A stretch of 64,000 bases of DNA from Streptomyces sp. WP-1 (GCF_030450125.1 NZ_CP123923.1:6977001-7041000), one strand, 5' to 3'; shown: positions 1-9,006, numbered from the stretch's first letter. Numbers and translations: made by a program. The notes: generated by a model from the letters alone, not told the origin.

Positions 1-30
1 CAGGAAGCGGGCCAGTTCGGGCCGCGCCAT
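1..30 (-). CDS. Partial: start of a putative HTH regulator (runs off the left edge)
   Basis: An ATG on the minus strand at 28-30 opens a frame reading MARPELARFL to the window edge, with a purine-rich stretch (GGAGATGAGGCGG) just upstream. Only ten residues are visible. The opening resembles the start of MmyB-like helix-turn-helix regulators of Streptomyces, which begin with a similar R-P-x-L-A-x-F-L string and are often divergent from an SDR dehydrogenase, exactly the arrangement here. The identification is inference from ten residues and context; the rest of the gene lies outside the window. Confidence 0.45.
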   Translation of the reverse strand, partial: MARPELARFL

Positions 31-106
31 ACCGCCTCATCTCCGTCCACCGCCTGGTACAGGTGATCCCTGGCACGATGGCCGGTGCCGGGGGACCGTG
101 GGTGCC

Positions 107-820
107 ATGAACGATCGCACAGCACTGGTCACCGGTGCCAACAAGGGAATCGGCAAGGAGATCGCCCGCCTGCTCGCCGCCGAGGGATTCGCGGTGTACG
201 TGGGCTCCCGCGACGCCGGGCGCGGGCGGGCGGCCGTCGAGGAGATCGGCGGCGGCGCGCGGCTCCTGGTCCTCGACGTGACGGACCCGGACGGCATCGC
301 CGCGGCCGCGGACCAGGTGGAACGCCTCGACGTCCTGGTCAACAACGCGGGTGTCTCGCCCTCGCTCGCCCCGGCCACCGAGACCGGCACGGACGAGTTC
401 CGGCGCACCTACGAGACCAATGTGTTCGGGGTCGCCGCGGTCACCAACGCCTTCCTGCCCGCCCTGCGCCGCTCCCCGCACCCCCGGATCGTCAACATCT
501 CCAGCGGCACCGGCTCACTGACCTGGAGCACAAGGCCGAACCCCCAGTTCGCGCCCGGCGGCGGCGCGGCCGCGTACCGGTCCTCGAAGGCCGCCCTCAA
601 CGCCCTCACCGTCCTGTACGCCCAGACGCTGGCCGAGGACGGCATCAAGGTCAACGCGCTCGCCCCCGGACTGCGGGCCACCGACCTCAACCCCCGGGCA
701 GCGGGAGCGAGCGGCGACCCGGCGGAGGCCGCCGAGGGCGCCGTACGCCTGGCGCTGCTCCCGGACGACGGGCCGACCGGCGCGTTCTTCTCCTGGGACG
801 GGACGCCCGTGCCCTGGTGA
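107..820 (+). CDS. SDR family NAD(P)-dependent oxidoreductase
   Basis: Classical short-chain dehydrogenase of 237 residues. The Rossmann nucleotide site TGANKGIG is at residues 9-16, NNAG at 79-82, the catalytic Ser near 132-133 and the YxxxK pair at Tyr157/Lys161, so all catalytic elements are present. The substrate cannot be told from sequence; this subgroup is usually annotated only as SDR oxidoreductase. I start at ATG 107, which has a GGGGGA ribosome site 11 nt upstream; an in-frame GTG at 98 sits too close to that site. It is divergent from the regulator gene at the left edge, which may control it. Its 3' side faces a frameshifted SRPBCC gene across a short repeat-rich gap. Confidence 0.9.
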   Translation: MNDRTALVTGANKGIGKEIARLLAAEGFAVYVGSRDAGRGRAAVEEIGGGARLLVLDVTDPDGIAAAADQVERLDVLVNNAGVSPSLAPATETGTDEFRRTYETNVFGVAAVTNAFLPALRRSPHPRIVNISSGTGSLTWSTRPNPQFAPGGGAAAYRSSKAALNALTVLYAQTLAEDGIKVNALAPGLRATDLNPRAAGASGDPAEAAEGAVRLALLPDDGPTGAFFSWDGTPVPW

Positions 821-848
821 ACCAGGGACTCCCGCTCGGACCATGCCG

Positions 849-931
849 GGCTGTCCGGCCCGGTCCGAGCGGGGCTGTCCGGCCTGGTTCGAGCGGGGCT
901 GTGCGGCCTGTGCCCGGCCCGGTCCGAGCGG
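849..931. repeat. Imperfect 24-bp tandem repeat, three copies
   Basis: Copies begin at 849, 873 and 897. The unit starts GGCTGTCCGGCC and ends GGTCCGAGCGG; copy 2 has two substitutions and copy 3 carries an 11-bp internal insertion. It fills the gap between the convergent SDR and SRPBCC genes. No open frame of interest or obvious terminator hairpin is present. Confidence 0.7.
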
Positions 932-937
932 ACGACC

Positions 938-1407
938 CTAGGCCAGGTGCCGGTCCAGCGCCCCGGCAGCCTGCCGGAAGGCGCGGCCCACGCCCGGCGC
1001 GGCCAGCCGGCAGCCGAGGCGGAACGCGGCGGTGCCGTCGAGCGCGCAGACCACCCGGATCCGGGTCCCGGTGCCGGACGGCGTCAGCCGCCACTCCTCG
1101 GCCCAGGCACGGGCACCCGGGGTGTCGGTCACATCGACGCGGTACGTGTACAGCTCGGACTTCTCCGCGGCCAGCACGGTCTCACGGTCTCCTTGAAGCG
1201 GATGCCGCCGCGCAGCCGGACATCGCGCCCGCCGTCCGTCGACCGGGCGGAGGCCACGGCCGGGAACCACCGCGGCCTGCTCGACACGTCCTCGGCGAGG
1301 GCCCGGTGGACGAGATCCGGGGCGGCGTTCATGTCCCGGCCGAACACCAGCCGTACGGGCGCGTGATCGACGAAGTCCGGGCCGACCGGACGCAGACGCT
1401 GGGCCAT
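938..1407 (-). pseudogene. SRPBCC family protein, frameshifted by an 8-bp tandem duplication
   Basis: The N-terminal half (from ATG 1407, MAQRLRPVGPDFVDHAP, with an AGGGGG ribosome site) and the C-terminal half (ending DRHLA at 938) of one SRPBCC/START-like protein lie in different frames. They meet at a perfect tandem duplication of CACGGTCT at 1175-1182 and 1183-1190. Removing one copy restores a continuous frame (FKETV joined to LAAEKSELY) of about 150 residues, the usual size for a polyketide-cyclase/dehydrase-like lipid-binding domain. Both halves keep coding-like composition, so the lesion looks recent or is an assembly error. The original role is unknown; these folds bind hydrophobic ligands. 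As written the gene should make only a truncated product. Confidence 0.8.
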
Positions 1408-1501
1408 GGCGGCAACCCCCTCGTGAAGTCCCGCACCCAAGTGGCTCGTTGGGGCCCCTTCCATGCGGGCGGGCCGTCAGGGCAGCGCAGTTGACGCAGT
1501 G

Positions 1502-2404
1502 TCAGTTGTCCTCGACGGTGTCGCCGGGTTCCGTGGCGGTGTCGCCGTCCGCTTCCTCGTCTTCCTCGTCGCCCTCGGCCGTGTCCCCGATGTCCGGCTC
1601 CCCGGCCACGATCAGCCGCCGCAGCCGCTCGGCGACCTCGGTGCGCGCCTGCTGCGGCAGCCCCGAGTCGGTCACCAGGGTGTCCACCTGAGCCAGCGTG
1701 GCGAACGAACTGAGGCCCACCGTGCCCCACTTGGTGTGATCGGCGACCACCACCACGCGCCGCGCCGAGTGCACCAGCCGGCGGTTGGTCTCGGCCTCCG
1801 CCAGGTTCGGCGTGGACAGGCCCGCCTCGGCCGATATGCCGTGCACCCCGAGGAAGAGCAGATCGAAGTGGAGCGCGGCGATCGCCTGGTCCGCGACCGG
1901 GCCCACCAGCGAGTCGGACGGGGTGCGCACCCCGCCGGTCAGCACCACCGTGGCCGCGCCCTGGCGCTGCCCCGAGGTGCGCTGCGCCGCGTGGAAGACG
2001 TCCGCGACCCGCACCGAGTTCGTCACCACGGTCAGGTCCGGCACCTCCAGCAGATGCTGTGCGAGCGCGTAGGTCGTCGTACCGCCGGACAGGGCGATCG
2101 CGGTGCCGGGGGCGACCAGCTCGGCGGCGGCCCGCGCGATGTCCTCCTTGGCCGACAGCTCCAGACCCGACTTGGCCTCGAAGCCCGGCTCATGGGTGCT
2201 CGCCTCGACCACCGGGACCGCGCCGCCGTGCACCTTCTCCAGCACGCCCTGCCGGGCCAGCGCGTCCAGGTCGCGGCGCACGGTCATGTCCGACACCCCG
2301 AGCCTGCGGGTCAGTTCGTTGACCCGGGCGCCACCGCGGCGCCGGACCTCGTCCAGGATCAGGGCGCGGCGCTGCTCCGCGAGGAGGTGCTGATTCTCGC
2401 TCAC
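1502..2404 (-). CDS. DeoR/GlpR family transcriptional regulator
   Basis: A 300-residue sugar-type repressor. Residues about 8-63 form the DeoR winged helix (RRALILDEVRRRGG, then VNELTRRLGVSDMTVRRDL and a K-V-H-G-G-A turn). Residues about 80-240 are the DeoRC sensor with SGGTTTYALA, TNSVRVA, LFLGVHG and VADHTKWG motifs that bind a phosphorylated sugar. I choose GTG 2404 because the conserved helix starts right after it and GGAG lies 5 nt upstream; the frame stays open further upstream but that part has no family similarity. The tail after residue 270 is highly acidic (E/D runs) and unusual for the family. No sugar operon adjoins it, so its target is not evident. Confidence 0.9.
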   Translation of the reverse strand: MSENQHLLAEQRRALILDEVRRRGGARVNELTRRLGVSDMTVRRDLDALARQGVLEKVHGGAVPVVEASTHEPGFEAKSGLELSAKEDIARAAAELVAPGTAIALSGGTTTYALAQHLLEVPDLTVVTNSVRVADVFHAAQRTSGQRQGAATVVLTGGVRTPSDSLVGPVADQAIAALHFDLLFLGVHGISAEAGLSTPNLAEAETNRRLVHSARRVVVVADHTKWGTVGLSSFATLAQVDTLVTDSGLPQQARTEVAERLRRLIVAGEPDIGDTAEGDEEDEEADGDTATEPGDTVEDN

Positions 2405-2604
2405 GTACGCTCCGGTCCTTTCGCCGCCAAACCGTTCGACACACCCGGCGCGCCCGCCTGCGAGCAGTGCGTTCGTCCGGCCGGGGTGCGCGGGCGTCCA
2501 TCTTTTCACGGGACGGCACGGGATGCGCCACCGCCCGGTGCCACGCGGGCGGTCGGCCCGGGGACGTGGTCAAGGCCGCACCGATCGGGGAGATTCTGTG
2601 ACGA

Positions 2605-5600
2605 GTGGTGTACGGCATGCCGGAACCGGACATCCTGAAGCGCGCACGGGCACAGCCGACACAGGCCGTACGGCGGCACGGGGGAAGTGTGGAACGCGCT
2701 CAGGAACGCCCCAGCGGACCGGTGACCGGGGGCCGCACGCCCGAGCCGGCCGACCTCGAACTACTGGTGCACGGGGTCGGCGGTACGACCCCGGAGGAGA
2801 TGCTGGGCGACGCGCGCACCGTGCGGGTCGCCGGGGACGACACGGCGGCCGTCTTCCGCCGTGCCGAGGACGTCTCGCCGACCGGGGCGGTCTCCCGGTG
2901 CGGGCCGGTGCGGGAGGCGTACGTCTGGTGCAACCTCACCTCCGGTGACGCGGGCCGTGCCCTGTGGCTGTTGCTGCTGCCGTTCATGGTGGTCAACCTC
3001 GCCCACTGGATGCGCCCCGCCGCCCCGGCCCGGCCGCGCGCCGTCCGCCTCTACGGCCTGCTGGTACGGCTCGCCGCGCTCACCCTCACGGTGCTGCTGG
3101 TGGCGGCCGCGTGCGAGGTGGCCCTCGACCTGGCGGCCTGGCAGTGCGCCGGCGTACGCGCCTGCGCCCGGCGCCATTTCTGGCTGGCCTTCCTCACCCC
3201 GGACGCGATCCAGGGGCCCGGCGTACGCCGGTGGGCGGAGCTGCTCGGCACGTCCGGCGGCTGGTGGGCCCAGCCGGGACGGCGGCTCGCGCTCGCGGCG
3301 CTGGTACCGGGCGGGCTGATCCTCCTGCTCTGGTATCTGTCGCACCGCACCTGGAGCGCGTACGAGTCCCACCGCCCGCTGCTCCAGGGACCGGACCAGG
3401 CGCCGGACCCCGACGGCAGCGCCCTGGCGCGGCCCGGCTTCTGGTACGGGCGCCGACTGGTGGCCCGGCTGCGCGCTGCTCATACGGCGGCCGGGCTGCT
3501 GACGGTCGCCGCCGCCCTCGTCACGCCCGCGGCCCGCTTCGACCACCGGCCCGGCGGGCCCGGGACACTGGACGTCCTCGGCTGGCTGCTGACCGCCTGC
3601 CTGCTCGCCGGGGCGGGCACGACGGTGGCCGCGGTCTGCCGCCGGGGCCGCGACGAACACCGCGTCGACCAGCGGCTCGACCCGCACCTGGTACGACGGC
3701 TCCCGCTCGGCGCGCTCGCCCTGCTCCTCCTTGCCGCGCTCTACACCGGCTGGTCCCGCCCCGACTGGCACTCCTCGGGCCGCCTGCCCGGGGACCCGGC
3801 CTTCGGCGGCCTGATGCTGGCACAGGGAGTACTGGTGGTGGCGCTCGGGGTGGTGGCGCGGGGGATGTACCGCAGGGGAACGCAACAGCCGCCTCCCGCC
3901 ACTGATACCGGCTCCGGTTCCCGCTCCGACTCCGGTCCGGTCGCCGATCCCGGCTTCGGCTCCGGCCTCGACCCCGGCTTCGGCCCCGGTCTTGGTTCCG
4001 GCTTCGGCTCCGGCCTCGACCCCGGCTTCGGCCCCGGTCTTGGTTCCGGCTTCGGCTCAGGCCCCGAGCCTGGCTCTGGTCCCAGCCCCGGCCGCGTCCC
4101 TGGCTCGGGCCCCCGCCTCAGTACCGGCCGCGACCCTGCCCCCGGCCCCGGCCCCGGTCCCAGCCCCGGTCTCGGCCCCGGCTTTGGCTCAGGCCCCGAG
4201 CCCGGCTCCGGACCCGGTCCCGGCCCTGGCCTCGGTCCTGGCCTTGGTTCCGGTTTCGGTTCAGGCTCTGCCCCCGGCCCTGGCCCCGATATCGGCCCCG
4301 GCCCCGGCCCTGGCCCCGATACCGGCCCCGGCCTCGGTCCCGACCCCGGCTCAAGCCCCGGTCTCAGCTCTGGCCGCGACCCTGGCTCTGGCCTCGGCCC
4401 CAGCTTCGGCTCTGGCCCTGAGTTCGGCTCTGGCCCCGGCCTCGGCCACGACCGTGACCCCGGCCCTGACCCCGGCCCCAGCTCCGGCCTCGGTCCCAGC
4501 CCCGGCCGCGCCCCCGACCCCGAGCCCGACCTTGGCCCCGATCCCGACCCCGGCCCCCGTCCCGCCCCCGGTACCTACGGGCTCGGTGGTCCTGCCACTG
4601 CCCTGCTCGCCTGTGCGTTGGGTGGGGTGATGTCCGGTGGGGTCGCTCAGCGGATGGCTGACTGGCTGGACGGGACCGGTGTCACCATCTCCGGGCCGCC
4701 GGTGTCGTTGACCTGGCAGGCGTCCATGATTCCGCCGCTGCTCGCGGTCCTGCTGGGGCTGGCCGTACGGCTGGCCGCCGGGACCGCGCGGCTCGCCCGT
4801 GCCGAACGCGACCGCGTACGCCGGGAGCATCCCGGGGAGCCCGAGGATTCGGCCCGTACCCGTGCCATCGCCCACACCCGGGCCATGGCCGCCCTCACCG
4901 ACCGCGCCCCGCTCGTCCTCACCGTGCTCTCCGCCACCGCCCTGGTGCTCGGTGGCGGGGCGCTGGCCGGGGCCCTGGCCAGTGGGAGGCCGCCGGACGG
5001 CGCGGCGGACGGCTCGGTGGCCGTCGTACAGATCGCCGCCGGGATCTCCCAGGGACTGGGCTCATGGCTGGTCGGGCTCGGCTTCCTGCTGTTCGTCACC
5101 TGGGGGCGGCGCGCCTACAAGGACCGCGGCGCCCGGCGCACCGTCGGCATCCTGTGGGACGTCGGCACCTTCTGGCCCCGCGCCGCACACCCCTTCGCGC
5201 CCCCGTGCTACGCCGAGCGCGCGGTGCCCGACCTGACCTGGCGGATGGCGACCTGGACCGAGTCGACCGGCGGCCGGCTGGTGCTCTCCGGTCACTCCCA
5301 GGGCAGCGTGCTCGCCGCGGCGGCGGCCTGGCAGCTGACGCCGGCCACCCGGGCGCGGATCGCGCTGCTGACGTACGGGTCACCGCTGGAGCGGTTGTAC
5401 GGCCGCTGGTTCCCGGCCCACTTCGGACCCGCCGCCCTCGCCGGACTGCACCGGGACGTGGCCTGCTGGCACAACCTCTACCGGCGCACCGACCCGATCG
5501 GCGGCCCGGTCCGTCTGCCCGCCGACGGCCGACCGCCCGTCGACCGGCCGCCGTTGCGTGACCCCCTCACCTACGGACGCACCCCCGAGTATCCGCTCCC

Positions 5601-5721
5601 CACCCCGATCCTCGGCCACTCCGACTACCAGGCCGACCCGGCCTTCGCCCAGGTACGGGCGGACCTGCTGTCCCGACTGCGCACCGAACTCCCGTCGCCG
5701 CGCGGGGAGTCGGCGACCTGA
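2605..5721 (+). CDS. Large polytopic membrane protein with split alpha/beta-hydrolase signature and Gly/Pro/Ser repeat linker
   Basis: About 1038 residues; function not established. Residues 53-60 read LLVHGVGG, a typical oxyanion-side strand and turn of an alpha/beta-hydrolase. Residues near 892-905 read LVLSGHSQGSVLAA, a nucleophile elbow with Ser898. Between them lie about seven hydrophobic segments (roughly residues 120-425), a low-complexity G/P/S/F/L/D linker (about 430-655), and four more hydrophobic segments (about 660-845). A His in ILGHSDYQADP near the end could complete a triad. This suggests a membrane-anchored lipase/esterase-like domain, but that is inference. The start is uncertain: GTG 2605 or 2608 or ATG 2617, with GGGGAG at about 2587. 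Confidence 0.75.
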   Translation: MVYGMPEPDILKRARAQPTQAVRRHGGSVERAQERPSGPVTGGRTPEPADLELLVHGVGGTTPEEMLGDARTVRVAGDDTAAVFRRAEDVSPTGAVSRCGPVREAYVWCNLTSGDAGRALWLLLLPFMVVNLAHWMRPAAPARPRAVRLYGLLVRLAALTLTVLLVAAACEVALDLAAWQCAGVRACARRHFWLAFLTPDAIQGPGVRRWAELLGTSGGWWAQPGRRLALAALVPGGLILLLWYLSHRTWSAYESHRPLLQGPDQAPDPDGSALARPGFWYGRRLVARLRAAHTAAGLLTVAAALVTPAARFDHRPGGPGTLDVLGWLLTACLLAGAGTTVAAVCRRGRDEHRVDQRLDPHLVRRLPLGALALLLLAALYTGWSRPDWHSSGRLPGDPAFGGLMLAQGVLVVALGVVARGMYRRGTQQPPPATDTGSGSRSDSGPVADPGFGSGLDPGFGPGLGSGFGSGLDPGFGPGLGSGFGSGPEPGSGPSPGRVPGSGPRLSTGRDPAPGPGPGPSPGLGPGFGSGPEPGSGPGPGPGLGPGLGSGFGSGSAPGPGPDIGPGPGPGPDTGPGLGPDPGSSPGLSSGRDPGSGLGPSFGSGPEFGSGPGLGHDRDPGPDPGPSSGLGPSPGRAPDPEPDLGPDPDPGPRPAPGTYGLGGPATALLACALGGVMSGGVAQRMADWLDGTGVTISGPPVSLTWQASMIPPLLAVLLGLAVRLAAGTARLARAERDRVRREHPGEPEDSARTRAIAHTRAMAALTDRAPLVLTVLSATALVLGGGALAGALASGRPPDGAADGSVAVVQIAAGISQGLGSWLVGLGFLLFVTWGRRAYKDRGARRTVGILWDVGTFWPRAAHPFAPPCYAERAVPDLTWRMATWTESTGGRLVLSGHSQGSVLAAAAAWQLTPATRARIALLTYGSPLERLYGRWFPAHFGPAALAGLHRDVACWHNLYRRTDPIGGPVRLPADGRPPVDRPPLRDPLTYGRTPEYPLPTPILGHSDYQADPAFAQVRADLLSRLRTELPSPRGESAT
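3952..4047 (+). repeat. Perfect 48-bp tandem duplication inside a longer hexanucleotide-phased repeat
   Basis: Two identical 48-bp copies at 3952-3999 and 4000-4047, each made of eight 6-nt blocks and encoding the 16-residue unit GFGSGLDPGFGPGLGS. They sit in a wider low-complexity stretch (about 3901-4570) of G-x/P-x dipeptide-coding hexamers. The length is always a multiple of 6, so copy-number change would keep the reading frame. Confidence 0.9.
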
Positions 5722-5744
5722 CGCGCGCCCGGCGACGGCGGTGC

Positions 5745-8186
5745 TCAGGGCTGCTGGTCCGGCAGGTCCTCCGGATACAGCAGGGTCAGGTCGTCGGTGC
5801 TCGGGTCGGGAAGCTGGGCGACACGGCTCGCATGGCGTTCGACCATGGCCTCGAAGGTCTGGCGGGCGGTGCGCCCGTTGCCGAAGGCGGGGCCCTTCGG
5901 GAGGGTGGTGAAGTAGGTGACCAGGGCCTCGGCGGTGCCCGGCGCGAGGCTGTACTCGTGCTCGTCGGCCTGCTGCTCCACGATCCGCAGCAGCTCCTCG
6001 GGGCCGTAGTCGCCGAAGGTGATGGTGCGGGAGAAACGGGAGGCCACTCCCGGGTTGATGGACAGGAAGCGCTCCATCTCCGCCGTGTACCCGGCGACGA
6101 TCACCACCACCGCGTCCCGCTGGTCCTCCATCAGCTTCACCAGGGTGTCGATGGCCTCCTTGCCGAAGTCACGCCCGGCGTCCTCCGGCGACAGCGCGTA
6201 CGCCTCGTCGATGAACAGCACTCCGCCGCGCGCCCGTTGGAACGCCTCCTGGGTGCGGATCGCGGTGGAGCCGATGTGCTCGCCGACCAGGTCGACCCGG
6301 GACACCTCGACCAGATGGCCCTTGTCCAGCACACCGAGAGAGGCGAGGATCTCGCCGTAGAGCCGGGCGACCGTCGTCTTGCCGGTGCCGGGGGAACCGG
6401 TGAAGACCAGATGCCGTTTGACGGACGCGGCCTTCAGACCGGCCCGCTGCCGGCGCCGGCCCACCTCGATCATGTCGGTCAGCGCCCGCACCTCGCGCTT
6501 GACGCTCTCCAGGCCGACCAGCGCGTCCAGTTCACCGAGCACGTCCTTCGACGTACGCGCCGGCTCCACCAACTCCGGGGCGGTGACCGTCGGCTCCTGA
6601 TCGATGCCGCGCTGCCCGGGGACCGAGCCGAGCAGCCCGGGGGAGTGCGACACCGTCTGCACGGCCGTCTCCCGCGTCACCGGGGGCCGCAGGCTGCCGC
6701 TCTCGTCGCTGGTGCAGTCCTCCACGACCGGACCCGAACCGGACCCGGCGTCCGGGCCGCCCTCGGCGAACTCGTACCCCCCGCGCGCACAGCGCTCGGT
6801 GCGGCACCTGCGCAGCGTGGTGCGGCAGCCGTCGATCACATGGAAGCCGTAGCCGCCGCTCCCGCTGACCCGGCAGTTCAGGAAGCTGCCCCGGCCGCCC
6901 GCGGAGACGTAGAAACCGGCCTCGGCGGGGGAGTCGACGGTGCAGCGCTCGATGGTCGGGTCGGCGCCCTTGGTGACGATCACACCGGTCTGGGTGCCGT
7001 CCACGGTGCAGTTGGCGAGGGTGCCGCCGCTGCCGTGGTCCCGGAACCAGGCGCCGGTCGCCGCGTCCCGGATCCGGCAGTCGTCCAGCTGCGCGGTGGC
7101 CCCGTCGCTCACCGACACGGCCGTGTTGCGCACCTGGGACAGATCGCTGTCCACCACGTCCACGCGCGACCCGCGGTCCAGCACGAACAGCGCGTCCGGC
7201 ACATCGTGCACCCGGCAGGAGTCCAGCACCGCGGTGGCGCCGTCGCTCACCCACACCGCCGGATAGTCACCGGTGCTGTCGAAGATCTCGCACTGGTTGG
7301 CGTCCACCCGGGTGCCCGGGTCCCACACCGACAGCCCGTTGCGCCCGAACTGCCGGACGGTCGTCCGGGTCAGGGTGAGCACCGAACGCGAGCGCAGATC
7401 GACCGCGTTCTCCGGGATGTCGTGGATCCGGCAGTCCTCCAGGGTGAGCACCGCGTCCGTGTCCAGCGTGACGCCGTCGCCGGTGGTGCGGTGCACATCG
7501 CAGTCGGTCAGCTGCGCGGTGGCCCGCTGGGTGACCTGCACCCCGCTGCCGCGGACCTCGTAGATCTCGCAACCGACCGCCTCCAGCGCGGAGTTCTCCC
7601 CGGTCACGGTGAACCCGGTGCCCGAGGCGTGGTGCACCCGGCAGCGGTCCAGGCGCGGACGGCCGCCGCCGCGCACCGCCACGCCCGCCTGTCCGGCCGC
7701 CACGATCTCGCACTCCTCGAACACCCCGCTGCCGCCGTCGAGCACGGCGATACCGATCCCGGCCGGGTTGTCCACGGTGAGCCGGCGCACGGTCGGCCGG
7801 GCCGCGCCGCGCACCTCCACGCCGACGGCCGAGCGGGTCACGATCCGCACGTCCATCAGCTCGGGCGTGCCCTCCTCGACCAGCAGCGCGGGCGCCGCCG
7901 CGTCCTGGCCCTCCACATGCAGGTCGTGCACCACGGCCGAGGCCCGCACGGTCAGCGGCACCCCGTCCACCGGCGCGATCCGCACCGAGCCGGGCGAGCC
8001 GTCCGGCCCGCGGAGCGTCACCGCGCGCTGGATCACCAGGTTCTCCCGGTAGGTGCCGGGGGCGATGGTGAGGACGTCGCCGTCGGCGGCGGCCTCCAGG
8101 GCGGCGGCGAGCGATGCGTACTCACCTGTGCGGCGCCGCCACCGCGAGGTGCCGGTGTGCGTCACCTGGACCGTGCCCTGTGCCAT
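5745..8186 (-). CDS. Right-handed beta-helix repeat protein fused to a CbxX/CfqX-type AAA+ ATPase
   Basis: 813 residues. From about residue 20 to 480 there are roughly twenty short beta-helix rungs in the pectate-lyase/NosD style (repeats of the type V-x-D-C-x-I-H-D-x-x-x-x-A-V). The C-terminal part, about 540-800, is an AAA+ module with Walker A GSPGTGKT near residue 597, Walker B LFIDEAYAL near 655 and a following sensor region. The family relation is to CbxX/CfqX ATPases, the same clade as the EccA ATPase of type VII secretion. No ESX genes are nearby, so secretion is not supported. No signal peptide is seen, so it is probably cytoplasmic with the helix as a scaffold. Its stop lies 24 bp from that of the membrane protein at 2605-5721, which is convergent. 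Confidence 0.88.
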   Translation of the reverse strand: MAQGTVQVTHTGTSRWRRRTGEYASLAAALEAAADGDVLTIAPGTYRENLVIQRAVTLRGPDGSPGSVRIAPVDGVPLTVRASAVVHDLHVEGQDAAAPALLVEEGTPELMDVRIVTRSAVGVEVRGAARPTVRRLTVDNPAGIGIAVLDGGSGVFEECEIVAAGQAGVAVRGGGRPRLDRCRVHHASGTGFTVTGENSALEAVGCEIYEVRGSGVQVTQRATAQLTDCDVHRTTGDGVTLDTDAVLTLEDCRIHDIPENAVDLRSRSVLTLTRTTVRQFGRNGLSVWDPGTRVDANQCEIFDSTGDYPAVWVSDGATAVLDSCRVHDVPDALFVLDRGSRVDVVDSDLSQVRNTAVSVSDGATAQLDDCRIRDAATGAWFRDHGSGGTLANCTVDGTQTGVIVTKGADPTIERCTVDSPAEAGFYVSAGGRGSFLNCRVSGSGGYGFHVIDGCRTTLRRCRTERCARGGYEFAEGGPDAGSGSGPVVEDCTSDESGSLRPPVTRETAVQTVSHSPGLLGSVPGQRGIDQEPTVTAPELVEPARTSKDVLGELDALVGLESVKREVRALTDMIEVGRRRQRAGLKAASVKRHLVFTGSPGTGKTTVARLYGEILASLGVLDKGHLVEVSRVDLVGEHIGSTAIRTQEAFQRARGGVLFIDEAYALSPEDAGRDFGKEAIDTLVKLMEDQRDAVVVIVAGYTAEMERFLSINPGVASRFSRTITFGDYGPEELLRIVEQQADEHEYSLAPGTAEALVTYFTTLPKGPAFGNGRTARQTFEAMVERHASRVAQLPDPSTDDLTLLYPEDLPDQQP

Positions 8187-8406
8187 GGCGTTGCTGTGCC
8201 CCCACCTCGTCGTACTGATGGCCGACGCCCCGTCCGGGCGGCGCCGCCGGGTCCGTGAGCGTGTCCGGCCCCTGGGCCTGCCCGTTCGCGTCCCCGCGTG
8301 TCCGCGAGTCCTGATGTGCGCCCGCCTGCGGGTTGTCGCCGAAAGCGCTTCGGCCGGTCCACCGTAGCGTGTGCGCCCGGGGTGGGTTGACCACAGCCTG
8401 CCCGGG

Positions 8407-9006
8407 TCAGCTGCCGGTGCCCGCCTTGCCCCAGTCCGGGCCCGCCCGGTCCCATGCCTGCTCCCAGCGTGCGTACCGGCGGCGGACCATGCGCCAGAGG
8501 GTGAGCCGCCGGACGGTCTCGACCAGGCCCGCGGTCAGCAGGGCGGCGCCGAACCCGGCGAGGACCGCGTGGGCCGTCGCCGTGACGGAGTCCAGCGGGC
8601 GGGTCGTTATTCGGCCCTGCGGATCCGTCCAGAGCGCGAAGTGGTCCCCGGGGTGCGGGGACTTGAGGTCGGCGAGGGCCGGGCCGTGGTGCGCGGTGCC
8701 GTCCGGCGCCGACCAGTCGGCGACGACGCGGCTGCGGGCCTCGCGCCCGGCGGAGTCGGGATCGCTCTCGAGGGCCCGGCCCAGCGGTCGTACCACGGTG
8801 GCCATGACCAGGTGGTGGGTGTGCTGCTCCACCCGCGCGGCACGCTGGAGCGAGTCCTCGGCGACGAAGCCGGCCAGCGCGCCGGTCAAGGGCGCCACCA
8901 CGGTGATCAGCACCAGTGCGACCAGCGCCACCCACGCCTCGGCCAGATCGGTCGCGCGGCACAGCGGATTGCGCCTCCAGCGCCACAGACCCGTGACGGC
9001 TCGCAT
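8407..9006 (-). CDS. Rv1733c-like transmembrane protein
   Basis: 199 residues starting MRAVTGLWRWRRNPLCR, the arginine/tryptophan-rich opening of the Rv1733c family. One hydrophobic helix follows at about 24-46 (WVALVALVLITVVAPLTG) and a second at about 140-160 (AHAVLAGFGAALLTAGLV), with an extracytoplasmic loop between them containing HHGPALADLKSP-type sequence. In Mycobacterium tuberculosis Rv1733c is a dormancy (DosR) antigen; streptomycetes carry many paralogues of unknown role. I choose ATG 9006, preceded by a GGGGGT ribosome site, over the in-frame GTG at 9021. Confidence 0.82.
   Translation of the reverse strand: MRAVTGLWRWRRNPLCRATDLAEAWVALVALVLITVVAPLTGALAGFVAEDSLQRAARVEQHTHHLVMATVVRPLGRALESDPDSAGREARSRVVADWSAPDGTAHHGPALADLKSPHPGDHFALWTDPQGRITTRPLDSVTATAHAVLAGFGAALLTAGLVETVRRLTLWRMVRRRYARWEQAWDRAGPDWGKAGTGS

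Noticed and set aside
92..106. A GGG-N-CC palindrome overlapping the SDR ribosome site
   Set aside because: GGGACCGTGGGTGCC matches nine of ten positions but lies on the ribosome site, and the motif is GC-trivial at this composition. It shows how easily the motif occurs by chance.
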